A DNA stretch of 5,916 nt from an uncultured Acidobacteriota bacterium (GTDB lineage: Bacteria > Acidobacteriota > Vicinamibacteria > Vicinamibacterales > SCN-69-37): positions 1-5,916 of the forward strand of contig CALFMR010000455.1 in the NCBI GenBank assembly GCA_937880585.1, in the 5' to 3' direction. Positions 1 through 5,565 of the stretch are shown piece after piece. Each line of letters begins with the position of its first letter. The first letter of the stretch is position 1. Under the pieces are notes generated by a model. That model searched no databases. It was not told the origin of the DNA and was given only the letters and a program-made list of their open reading frames with translations. The position numbers and the translations under genes were made by a program.

Positions 1-32
1 CAAGGGAGGGGCCCCAACGCATTGCAAAGAAG

Positions 33-61
33 TTGACACGTCAGTCTTGCCTGCCTACTAT
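33..61 (+). promoter_or_regulatory. Sigma-70-type promoter of the ADOP permease gene
   Basis: A perfect -35 box TTGACA (33-38) is followed by a 17-bp spacer and the -10 box TACTAT (56-61), which matches 4 of 6 consensus bases. The expected transcription start is about 7 bases after the -10 box, at 67-69. That coincides with the ATG at 68-70, so the mRNA is predicted to be leaderless. In keeping with this, no Shine-Dalgarno sequence precedes the ATG. The box geometry is seen directly; the start point is inferred. Confidence 0.75.
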
Positions 62-77
62 CTGTCAATGACAGATA
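59..77. promoter_or_regulatory. Perfect 19-bp palindrome, candidate repressor operator over the start codon
   Basis: TATCTGTCAATGACAGATA has nine-base arms (59-67 and 69-77) that are exact reverse complements around a central A at 68, which is also the A of the ATG. It overlaps the last three bases of the -10 box and covers the predicted transcription start. A dimeric repressor bound here would block initiation. PadR-family regulators are often encoded beside ADOP permeases in acidobacteria, so a PadR-like protein is the first candidate. No such gene is visible, because the window begins just upstream. Confidence 0.65.
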
Positions 78-2791
78 TCAACACGCGCGCGCCTGACTGG
101 GCGCCGGAAGTCCGTGCGCGACTGTCGTCGCTGCGACTTTCACCGACACGCGAGCGCGAGATCATCGAAGAGCTCTCGCAGCATCTCGACGATCGCTGGC
201 AGGAGGTGGTGGCGAGCGGAGTAGGGGAGGACGAGGCCACGCAGATGGTGCTGGCCGAGTGGCGCGAACGTGACGCGCTGGCCGCGAAGCTGGCATCGCT
301 CAAACAGGCGCAGACGTCGGCGCAGACCGTGACTGGCATGCCGGTCGGGCGCGTGCTGGCCGGCCTCTGGCAAGACGTCCGTCATACCGCTCGTCGCCTG
401 GTGGCGCAGCCCGTCTTTTCCGCGACGGCGGTGGCCACGCTCGCGCTCGGCATCGGCGCCACGACGGCGATCTTCAGCGTGGTCTATGGCGTCCTATTGA
501 AGCCGCTTCCGTTCGAGCGGCCCGACGAGCTCGTCGCCCTCTACCACGTCACGCCGGCCAGCCAGACAGATCGCCAGAGCGCCGCCACGTACTTCACCTA
601 TCGTGACCACGGCCGTGTGTTCCAAGGCCTTGGCCTCTGGTCGATTGGCGATGTCTCTGTCATGCGGGCCGGCGAGCCTGAACAGGTGCAGGCGCTGCGG
701 GTCACGAGCGGCGTGTTGTCGTCGCTCGGCGTACGCCCCGAACAGGGGCGCCTCCTTCAGACGGAGGACGACACGCCGGACTCGCCGCGACGCGCCGTGC
801 TGACGCATGCCTATCGTGATCGTGCGTTCGGCGCGTCGGACGCGGTGATCGGACGGTCGCTCGTCATCGACGACGAGCCGTACGAGATCGTTGGCGTACT
901 TCCGGCCTCGTTTCGGCTGCTCGACACCGATCCGCAGGTCGTCCTGCCCCTACGACTCGATCGTGCCGCTGCGGTCACCGGACCGCTTCCTTTGAACGGC
1001 ATCGCGCGGCTGAAGCCAGGCGTCACGTTGGCGCAGGCCAATGCCGATATCGCGCGAATGATTCCGCTCATCGCCAGGCAGTTTCCTCTCATGCCGGGCC
1101 TCACGCAGAAGATGTGGGATTCGGTCGGTCTGGCGCCGAACGTCCGGCCGCTCTCGGAAGCCGCGGCCGGACAGACGAGTCGTCCGTTGTGGCTGCTTCT
1201 CGGAGCCGTCGCGGTCGTGCTGCTGATCGCGTGGACCAACGTGGGCAATCTGCTCCTCGTGCGCGCCGACGGGCGTCAGCGTGAGTTCGCCGTTCGCGCC
1301 GCACTTGGGGCGAGCCGTGCCCGCATGGCCGCGGAGCTCTTGTCGGAAAGTCTTATGCTCGGCGGGGCCGGTGGCGCCGGGGGGCTCTTCGTCGCTCAGA
1401 TGGGCATTGCCGTCCTGCGACGCATGGCGCCCATTGCGCTGCCGCGCGCGGACGACATTGGCGTTGATGCCGTGGTCCTGCTCGTCACGCTGGCGACGTC
1501 AATCGTCACGAGTTTGCTCTTCGGCCTGATGCCGGTACTGAGACTTCGTGTCTTCGACGTTGCGGCGTTGAAAGAGACGGGCCGATCGGCGACTGACGCG
1601 CCCGGCCGGCATCGCATACGGAACGCGTTGGTCGTCGCGCAGATCGCGCTCGCGCTGGTGCTTCTCGTTGTCTCGGGACTGATGGCGCGCACATTCGTGG
1701 CGATGCGACACGTGCAGCCGGGGTTCACGAAACCCGCGGAGGTCCAGACGTTCGACGTCGCCCTGTCGCCGGCTGTCATTCCGGATCGGCAGCGCGTCAC
1801 TCAAACGTACGGCGCGATCGCCGATCACCTGAGGCAAGTGCCGGGCGTTGCGGCCGTCGGTCTTGGTTGGATCCGACTGGATGGCCGCGCGGGCAAGGCG
1901 CCCGTCTATGTCGAAGGCCGGACGACGGTGGTCCTGCCGCCCACTCGCTCGATCTGGTCGATTGGTCCCGGATATTTCCAGGCGCTAGGAGATCCCGTCG
2001 TCGCCGGGCGGGCGCTCGACTGGTCAGATATCCGCGAATCCCGGCCCGTCGTCGTCATTTCCGAAAATCTCGCGCGCGAGTACTGGGACTCGCCCGCCGA
2101 CGCGATCGGTAGACGGATGAGCCTGTTTCCGCAAGGACCGTGGCAGGAAATCGTCGGCGTTGCGGGCGACCTTCGCGCGGATGGTCTGAATCGGGCCGCT
2201 CCACCGCTGGTCTATGTTCCGCTGGCGGACGAGCAGAACGCGGCTCGTACGATGACCTATGTCGTGCGCTCGAGCCGGGTAGGAGCACCTGGATTCTCGC
2301 GCGAACTGCAACAGGCCGTCTGGGCCGTCAACCCAAACCTTCCGCTGGCGAACCTTCGGACGCTCAGCGAGCTCGAGGCGCGGTCGATGGCGCAGACGTC
2401 ATTCGCGATGGTCATGCTGGCCATTGCCGCGATCGTGGCGGTGTTCCTCGCGTTCGTCGGGATCTATGGCGCGGTGTCGTACATCGCCGCGGAGCGAACC
2501 AGGGAAGTGGGGATTCGCATGGCGCTCGGTGCGCAGCGACGCGACGTGCGCGCTCTCTTTCTCCGCTACGGCTTCACCTTGACGCTGATCGGGACCACGG
2601 TGGGGATCGGTGTCTCCATGCTCGTGACTCCGATCCTGTCGGCGCTGCTGTATGGCGTCGGTCGGCTGGACCCGGCGACTTACGTCGTCGTCGCCCTCGC
2701 GATCGCCGCGGTCACCGTGCTCGCGACGTATTTTCCGGCACGGCGTGCGTCGAGGGTGGATCCGCTCGTCGCCCTGCGCTCGGACCAGTAG
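68..2791 (+). CDS. ADOP-family FtsX/MacB-like permease
   Basis: This is a 907-residue inner-membrane protein of the acidobacterial duplicated orphan permease family: two tandem MacB-type permease halves without an ATPase domain. Residues 1-80 form the soluble, charged helical prefix typical of the family. Predicted membrane helices lie near 117-142, 373-398, 424-450, 467-490, 517-540, 779-804, 830-857 and 870-890. Two periplasmic MacB-like domains (about 150-365 and 550-775) separate them. The FtsX signature is present twice: REFAVRAALGASR (405-417) and REVGIRMALGAQRRDV (812-827). The C-terminus, ARRASRVDPLVALRSDQ, is characteristic. Length is normal for the family and the frame is intact. 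ATG at 68 was chosen because an in-frame TTG at 47 lies inside the promoter spacer. No ATP-binding partner is encoded in the window. The transported substrate is unknown; macrolide- or lipoprotein-like export is only an analogy to MacB/LolCDE. Confidence 0.93.
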   Translation: MTDINTRAPDWAPEVRARLSSLRLSPTREREIIEELSQHLDDRWQEVVASGVGEDEATQMVLAEWRERDALAAKLASLKQAQTSAQTVTGMPVGRVLAGLWQDVRHTARRLVAQPVFSATAVATLALGIGATTAIFSVVYGVLLKPLPFERPDELVALYHVTPASQTDRQSAATYFTYRDHGRVFQGLGLWSIGDVSVMRAGEPEQVQALRVTSGVLSSLGVRPEQGRLLQTEDDTPDSPRRAVLTHAYRDRAFGASDAVIGRSLVIDDEPYEIVGVLPASFRLLDTDPQVVLPLRLDRAAAVTGPLPLNGIARLKPGVTLAQANADIARMIPLIARQFPLMPGLTQKMWDSVGLAPNVRPLSEAAAGQTSRPLWLLLGAVAVVLLIAWTNVGNLLLVRADGRQREFAVRAALGASRARMAAELLSESLMLGGAGGAGGLFVAQMGIAVLRRMAPIALPRADDIGVDAVVLLVTLATSIVTSLLFGLMPVLRLRVFDVAALKETGRSATDAPGRHRIRNALVVAQIALALVLLVVSGLMARTFVAMRHVQPGFTKPAEVQTFDVALSPAVIPDRQRVTQTYGAIADHLRQVPGVAAVGLGWIRLDGRAGKAPVYVEGRTTVVLPPTRSIWSIGPGYFQALGDPVVAGRALDWSDIRESRPVVVISENLAREYWDSPADAIGRRMSLFPQGPWQEIVGVAGDLRADGLNRAAPPLVYVPLADEQNAARTMTYVVRSSRVGAPGFSRELQQAVWAVNPNLPLANLRTLSELEARSMAQTSFAMVMLAIAAIVAVFLAFVGIYGAVSYIAAERTREVGIRMALGAQRRDVRALFLRYGFTLTLIGTTVGIGVSMLVTPILSALLYGVGRLDPATYVVVALAIAAVTVLATYFPARRASRVDPLVALRSDQ

Positions 2792-2796
2792 TCGAA

Positions 2797-2813
2797 GACG
2801 CTGGGGCGGCGTC
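2797..2813. terminator. Possible weak bidirectional terminator hairpin between convergent genes
   Basis: GACGC (2797-2801) and GCGTC (2809-2813) pair around a 7-base loop in the 20-base gap between the permease stop and the thioredoxin stop. The right arm runs into the thioredoxin stop codon. Only a short mixed T-rich stretch follows on the plus strand (ATCGTTCCTT) and there is no true T-tract. It is noted because it is the only structure available to separate the two converging transcripts. It may be chance in GC-rich DNA. Confidence 0.25.
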
Positions 2814-3546
2814 ATCGTTCCTTCAGCAGCGCGCTGATCTCCTGCTCGTACGTCTCTCGTGGCACCAGGCCGCGATGGGCGAACGCCACGCGGCCGTCTC
2901 GATCGATGAGAAAAGTCGCCGGCAAGGCGTCGACGTCGTACGCTTGCGCGATGGCGGCGGTGTCAACCGCCAGTCGATAGTCGATGTGGTGCGCTGTAGC
3001 GTAGGGTCGCACGGACGTCCACCCGTCCTCGTCGACTGCGATCCCGACAACCGCGAGGCCCTCATTACCGCGCTGACGTTGTAGTTCGGCAAACCATGGC
3101 ATTTCTACGCGACACGGCGCGCACCACGTTGCCCAGAAGTTCACGAGCACGACGCGACCGCGGAGCGAGGACAAGGACACGATCGAGCCATTCGCATCCG
3201 ACAATGAAAAGTCCGGCGCGAGGACGTGGTCGTCTGTCGCAATCGCCCCCGACGTTCGTGGCGTCCGAAGCGCGTTCGTCACGCGCGCCGTCAGGTCCAC
3301 GCAGGCGTTGACGCAGCGCGCCGCGAACGTGCGGGTCATCGACATCGCGGGTAGGCAGATGCCGAGTACGACGATGGCCGCGAGCCCGCGTGTCCAGCGG
3401 TGACGATGGGAGGCGCGGCGCGTCTGGCCGGAACGAAGCGCGCCGAGCGCGGCGGCGGGATCGGGCTGCCACTGCGGATCGGGTGGCAGCGCGGACAGTT
3501 GCTCGTCGACCCAGTCGTTCGTGACGATGCGGTTACTGGTGTCCAT
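2812..3546 (-). CDS. Membrane-anchored TlpA/ResA-like thioredoxin with anti-sigma-like N-terminus
   Basis: This 244-residue protein probably has its redoxin domain in the periplasm. Residues 1-52 are soluble, with acidic, Trp- and Pro-containing sequence (DWVDEQLSALPPDPQW) and an Arg/His-rich end that favours a cytoplasmic location. One membrane helix spans about 53-70. C78 and C82 (RCVNACV) follow just outside. The redoxin domain runs from about 108 to 244, with FWATWCAPC (active-site C142 and C145), VEMPWF after it, and a cis-proline at P209 (DALPATFLID). The ATG at 3546 has a good ribosome site, GAGG at 3554-3551. The gene overlaps the upstream ECF sigma gene by 14 bases, which suggests translational coupling. 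Ordinary TlpA proteins are shorter at the N-terminus and lack a 50-residue cytoplasmic segment. The thioredoxin fold is sure. The anti-sigma role is an inference from gene order and topology; a disulfide reductase that is merely co-expressed with the sigma factor is the alternative. Confidence 0.9.
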   Translation of the reverse strand: MDTSNRIVTNDWVDEQLSALPPDPQWQPDPAAALGALRSGQTRRASHRHRWTRGLAAIVVLGICLPAMSMTRTFAARCVNACVDLTARVTNALRTPRTSGAIATDDHVLAPDFSLSDANGSIVSLSSLRGRVVLVNFWATWCAPCRVEMPWFAELQRQRGNEGLAVVGIAVDEDGWTSVRPYATAHHIDYRLAVDTAAIAQAYDVDALPATFLIDRDGRVAFAHRGLVPRETYEQEISALLKER

Positions 3547-4072
3547 AGCGCCTCACATATTCCTGGCGGAACGCCCGCTGCGCCCGACCGAGCAGCGTGC
3601 CGATTGACGAAGGATTGATCTCCAGAAGCCTGGCGATCTCGTCATAGCGCGAGCCGTCGCTGCGCAGGACGAGCATCTCCGCGTCACGCGTGCGCAATGA
3701 CGTCAGCACGGCTCGCACACGTCGTTGAGTTTCGCTCGTGGTGCGGACCTCTTCCGGCGTGCGTGGGGAACGCGACCACCAGCCGACGAACCGTATGGCC
3801 CGCTCGCGGCGAGCCTGCCGGCGCAACTCGTCGAGTCCGAGACGAATCGCCGTGCGATAGAGCCAGCCCGCGGCCTGGTCGCCGGAGTTGCGGCCATGGC
3901 TCGACCACTTCAGGAACACGTCAACGGCGAGCTCTTCGGCTCTCGCCTGGTCATGCACGAGACGCGCGAGTACCCGGGCAATGCGGGCGTAGTGAGCAAC
4001 GAAAACGGTCTCGAGGTCGACCGCCGAGCTTCCGGCGGTGGTCACGACGAGCACGTCACTCGGCATATCCAC
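3533..4072 (-). CDS. ECF-type RNA polymerase sigma factor
   Basis: This 179-residue protein directs RNA polymerase to a dedicated set of promoters. Region 2 spans about 22-90: FVAHYARIARVLARLVHDQARAEEL, then the DVFLKW segment, then GWLYRTAIRLGLDELRRQARR, which covers the -10-recognition part. Region 4 spans about 117-172, with LRTRDAEMLVLRSDGSRYDEIARLL followed by the helix-turn-helix INPSSIGTLLGRAQRAFRQEY, which reads the -35 element. No region 3 is present, as expected for ECF factors. The start used is GTG at 4072; an ATG two codons in (4066) is equally possible. Neither has a Shine-Dalgarno sequence, and the predicted transcription start lies a few bases upstream or at the GTG. The gene runs directly into the membrane thioredoxin gene (14-base overlap). 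I did not assign an ECF subgroup. The regulon is unknown, apart from likely self-activation. Confidence 0.92.
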   Translation of the reverse strand: MDMPSDVLVVTTAGSSAVDLETVFVAHYARIARVLARLVHDQARAEELAVDVFLKWSSHGRNSGDQAAGWLYRTAIRLGLDELRRQARRERAIRFVGWWSRSPRTPEEVRTTSETQRRVRAVLTSLRTRDAEMLVLRSDGSRYDEIARLLEINPSSIGTLLGRAQRAFRQEYVRRYGHQ

Positions 4073-4080
4073 ACCGCTAG

Positions 4081-4107
4081 AACGCTCGAGACGCGGATTT
4101 TGTGACA
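4081..4107 (-). promoter_or_regulatory. Candidate autoregulated ECF promoter
   Basis: Reading the minus strand, TGTCACA (4107-4101) is followed by 16 bases and CGTT (4084-4081), then CTAG. This resembles the TGTCACA / CGTC bipartite promoters described for some ECF groups such as ECF41, with one mismatch in the -10 element. A start about 7-9 bases further on falls at roughly 4074-4072, at the GTG start of the sigma gene. That fits a leaderless, self-activated transcript. The motif is visible in the sequence; its recognition by this particular sigma factor is inferred. Confidence 0.5.
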
Positions 4108-4118
4108 GGGTCGCAGCG

Positions 4119-4140
4119 CGGACGGCCGTACGTTCGTCCG
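4119..4140 (-). terminator. Hairpin just downstream of vapC, possible terminator
   Basis: CGGACG and CGTCCG are exact 6-base inverted arms around a 10-base loop, starting 3 bases after the toxin stop codon. The loop itself contains further self-complementary sequence (ACGGCCGT). There is no T-tract after it on the minus strand, so a factor-independent terminator is doubtful. It separates vapBC from the ECF promoter and could reduce read-through. Confidence 0.3.
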
Positions 4141-4142
4141 AA

Positions 4143-4589
4143 TCAGCCCGTGATGTACGACTCCAGTTGAAGGATACGGAGTCCCGGGATCTTAGGAAGC
4201 CGTCGGTCGTTCGTCAGGAAGGTCGAGCAGCCGGCGGTGAGGGCCGCGACCACCTGGAGGGCGTCCGGGGTCTTGATGCCGGTCGCGGCCCGGAGTTGCG
4301 CCGCCGCGCGAAGCTGTTCGCGTCCGAGGTCGACGACGCGAATGCCACGGCTCCTCGTCAGAAGCGCCTCGTAGCGGTTGGCCAGCGCCTGGTTGCCCGC
4401 GCGATACGGCACCACGAGCACTTCGAGCAGCGTCAAGGCCGACGTCACCAGCTCTCGCCGGCCTGCGTCGGCGTCTTCGAACAGTGGATCGAGCAGGGCG
4501 AGAAATCGCGGATGTTCTTCGATGAAGTAGATGAAGATCGACGCATCGACCCCGACGACCGTTCCGGCGAGATCCGCGATCAGTCCCAC
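4143..4589 (-). CDS. vapC: VapC-type PIN-domain ribonuclease toxin
   Basis: A single PIN domain fills this 148-residue protein, the usual length for VapC toxins. These are Mg2+-dependent RNases that cleave tRNA or rRNA and halt translation. All four conserved acidic positions are present: D15 (GVDASIFIYFIE), E56 (LTLLEVLV), D109 (GIKTPDALQ) and D128 (FLTNDRRL). The nuclease therefore appears intact. The conserved N/T of the last motif (T126, N127) is also kept. The start is GTG at 4589, which lies inside the end of the antitoxin gene (10-base overlap), so translation is probably coupled to that of the antitoxin. No separate ribosome site is evident. The exact RNA target cannot be read from sequence. 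Confidence 0.9.
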   Translation of the reverse strand: MGLIADLAGTVVGVDASIFIYFIEEHPRFLALLDPLFEDADAGRRELVTSALTLLEVLVVPYRAGNQALANRYEALLTRSRGIRVVDLGREQLRAAAQLRAATGIKTPDALQVVAALTAGCSTFLTNDRRLPKIPGLRILQLESYITG

Positions 4590-4810
4590 GCGCCCCGCTC
4601 GTTGTCGACGTGTGCCGCCGGATCAATCCCCTTCCAGTGTTCTTTGCCCAGGCCGCGAAGATCCAGCAGCGACAAGGGCTCGGGCGTCTCGAGCGCGTCG
4701 CTCAGGAGTCGAGTGACTTCCTGTGCGACCGAACGGCGTTCGCGCTTCGCCTGCCGCTGGAGCTTCTTGTACAGCGCATCGGGCAGATTCTTGATGTTCA
4801 AGGTCGCCAT
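4580..4810 (-). CDS. vapB: VapB/FitA-like ribbon-helix-helix antitoxin
   Basis: This 76-residue protein is the likely antitoxin of the adjacent PIN toxin. Residues 2-10 (ATLNIKNLP) form the DNA-contacting beta-strand of a ribbon-helix-helix fold. Helices follow at about 11-25 (DALYKKLQRQAKRERR) and 27-41 (SVAQEVTRLLSDALE), as in FitA/VapB proteins. The C-terminal part (LGKEHWKGIDPAAHVDNERGAWD, 54-76) resembles the toxin-wrapping tail of this family. ATG at 4810 was chosen over a longer in-frame start at 4843 because the ribbon motif begins there and GGAGG lies 5 bases upstream. The longer start would also sit upstream of the predicted transcription start. As in other vapBC systems, the protein should bind and repress its own promoter. 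Confidence 0.88.
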   Translation of the reverse strand: MATLNIKNLPDALYKKLQRQAKRERRSVAQEVTRLLSDALETPEPLSLLDLRGLGKEHWKGIDPAAHVDNERGAWD

Positions 4811-4814
4811 GGCG

Positions 4815-4859
4815 CCTCCACTATTCCTCCATTGTGGAGGCATTTGGGCGGATCGTCAA
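4815..4859 (-). promoter_or_regulatory. vapBC promoter with embedded operator and ribosome site
   Basis: On the minus strand, TTGACG (4859-4854) and CACAAT (4836-4831) are separated by 17 bp, a good -35/-10 arrangement. The -10 box lies within the exact inverted repeat CCTCCA-CAA-TGGAGG (4840-4826). A second TGGAGG (4820-4815) follows one helical turn (11 bp) later and contains the GGAGG ribosome site of the antitoxin gene. Ribbon-helix-helix antitoxins commonly bind paired short repeats with this spacing, so repeat, promoter and ribosome site together look like an autoregulatory operator. Confidence 0.6.
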
Positions 4860-4877
4860 GGTCGGCCCGGTGGCTTA

Positions 4878-5501
4878 TCACCTCGCTGATGCCTTCACGC
4901 TGCTGACGTAAGCGCGGCGCTTGATCTCGTCCGTCGACGACACGTCGCGAATGCCGTCCAGCCTCCGGCTGCGATAGAGCACGTGCCGGCGGAGCGGCGA
5001 ATCGGCGGCCATGCCGGGATGGTCGAAGTCGTCGGCCTCGTCGCGCGTCATGCCGATGCGCTCCATGACGCGTCGTGAGCGAACGTTCGCCGGCACTGTG
5101 AACGAGACGACTTCCTCGAGACCGAGCACCTCGAACGCGTGTCGCAGAGCCGCTCGTGCGCCTTCGGTCGCGTAGCCACGCCCCCAATGTTCAGCCGCGA
5201 GGCGCCAGCCCACTTCGGTCGCCGGCGTGAAGGGCGCGTCGAATCGTGGCGTCGCGAGTCCGATGAAGCCGACGAAGGGCGCGACACCGACGACTTCGAC
5301 GGCCCACAGGCCCCACCCGCGAGCGGTGAGGCCGTCTTCGATTCGCGCGGCCATCGCGTCACTCTGGGCTCGCGTGAGCACACTGGGGAAGTGCTCCATG
5401 ACGCGCGGATCCGCATTGAGCGCGGCGAACGGCTCGCGATCGGCGGCGCACCATTGGCGTAACAAGAGGCGATCGGTACGAATCTCGTTCGGAGCGGTCA
5501 T
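4878..5501 (-). CDS. GNAT-family N-acetyltransferase, RimJ/RimL-like
   Basis: This 207-residue cytoplasmic enzyme should transfer acetyl from acetyl-CoA to an amine. The N-terminus, IRTDRLLLRQWCAADREPFAALNADPRVMEHFP, is typical of the RimJ/RimL branch. The acetyl-CoA pyrophosphate loop is present at about 105-112 (HWGRGYAT), preceded by the beta-strand EVGWRLA. The conserved PANVRSRRVMERIGM segment (137-151) and the closing FDHP...PLRRHVLYRSR (159-179) are also family features. About 28 residues after that point (180-207) extend beyond the usual end. ATG at 5501 was chosen over an in-frame TTG at 5537 because homologous sequence starts there; AGGA at 5511-5508 is a modest ribosome site. It follows the DinB-like gene by 63 bases and may share its transcript. 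Substrate not determinable: ribosomal-protein or small-molecule acetylation are both seen in the family. Confidence 0.9.
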   Translation of the reverse strand: MTAPNEIRTDRLLLRQWCAADREPFAALNADPRVMEHFPSVLTRAQSDAMAARIEDGLTARGWGLWAVEVVGVAPFVGFIGLATPRFDAPFTPATEVGWRLAAEHWGRGYATEGARAALRHAFEVLGLEEVVSFTVPANVRSRRVMERIGMTRDEADDFDHPGMAADSPLRRHVLYRSRRLDGIRDVSSTDEIKRRAYVSSVKASAR

Positions 5502-5541
5502 GACAGTCCTGGGGAGGGGCGTCGATGTCTGAGACAACGCT

Positions 5542-5565
5542 ATCGTCGTCGTAGCGCTCGACGAT
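5542..5565 (-). terminator. Hairpin at the end of the DinB-like gene, weak terminator candidate
   Basis: ATCGTCG (5542-5548) and CGACGAT (5559-5565) are exact 7-base inverted arms around a 10-base loop. The right arm touches the stop codon of the DinB-like gene. There is no following T-tract, so it may only partly separate that gene from the acetyltransferase gene. Confidence 0.25.

Noticed and set aside
8..15. GGGGCCCC palindrome near the left edge
   Set aside because: Short and of a kind expected by chance in GC-rich DNA; too little upstream sequence is visible to judge it.
47..67. Upstream in-frame TTG start that would add seven residues to the permease
   Set aside because: It falls inside the spacer and -10 box of a strong promoter, has no ribosome site, and the family's N-terminal prefix begins at the ATG at 68.
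2140..3084. Long plus-strand open frame of 314 codons across the permease end and the thioredoxin gene
   Set aside because: It overlaps two clearly homologous genes in other frames, spans their convergent stops, and its translation is Arg/Gly-rich without any recognisable domain: a GC-rich shadow.
4811..4843. Eleven-residue N-terminal extension of the antitoxin
   Set aside because: The extension would start at or upstream of the predicted -10 box, and a good GGAGG ribosome site serves the ATG at 4810.
4038..4889. Long plus-strand open frame of 283 codons opposite vapBC and the ECF promoter
   Set aside because: It is antisense to an intact toxin-antitoxin pair with all catalytic residues, crosses two promoter regions, and shows low-complexity Arg-rich translation.
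5502..5537. TTG start adding twelve residues to the acetyltransferase
   Set aside because: Family similarity starts at the ATG at 5501, which has its own AGGA site; the added residues match no domain.
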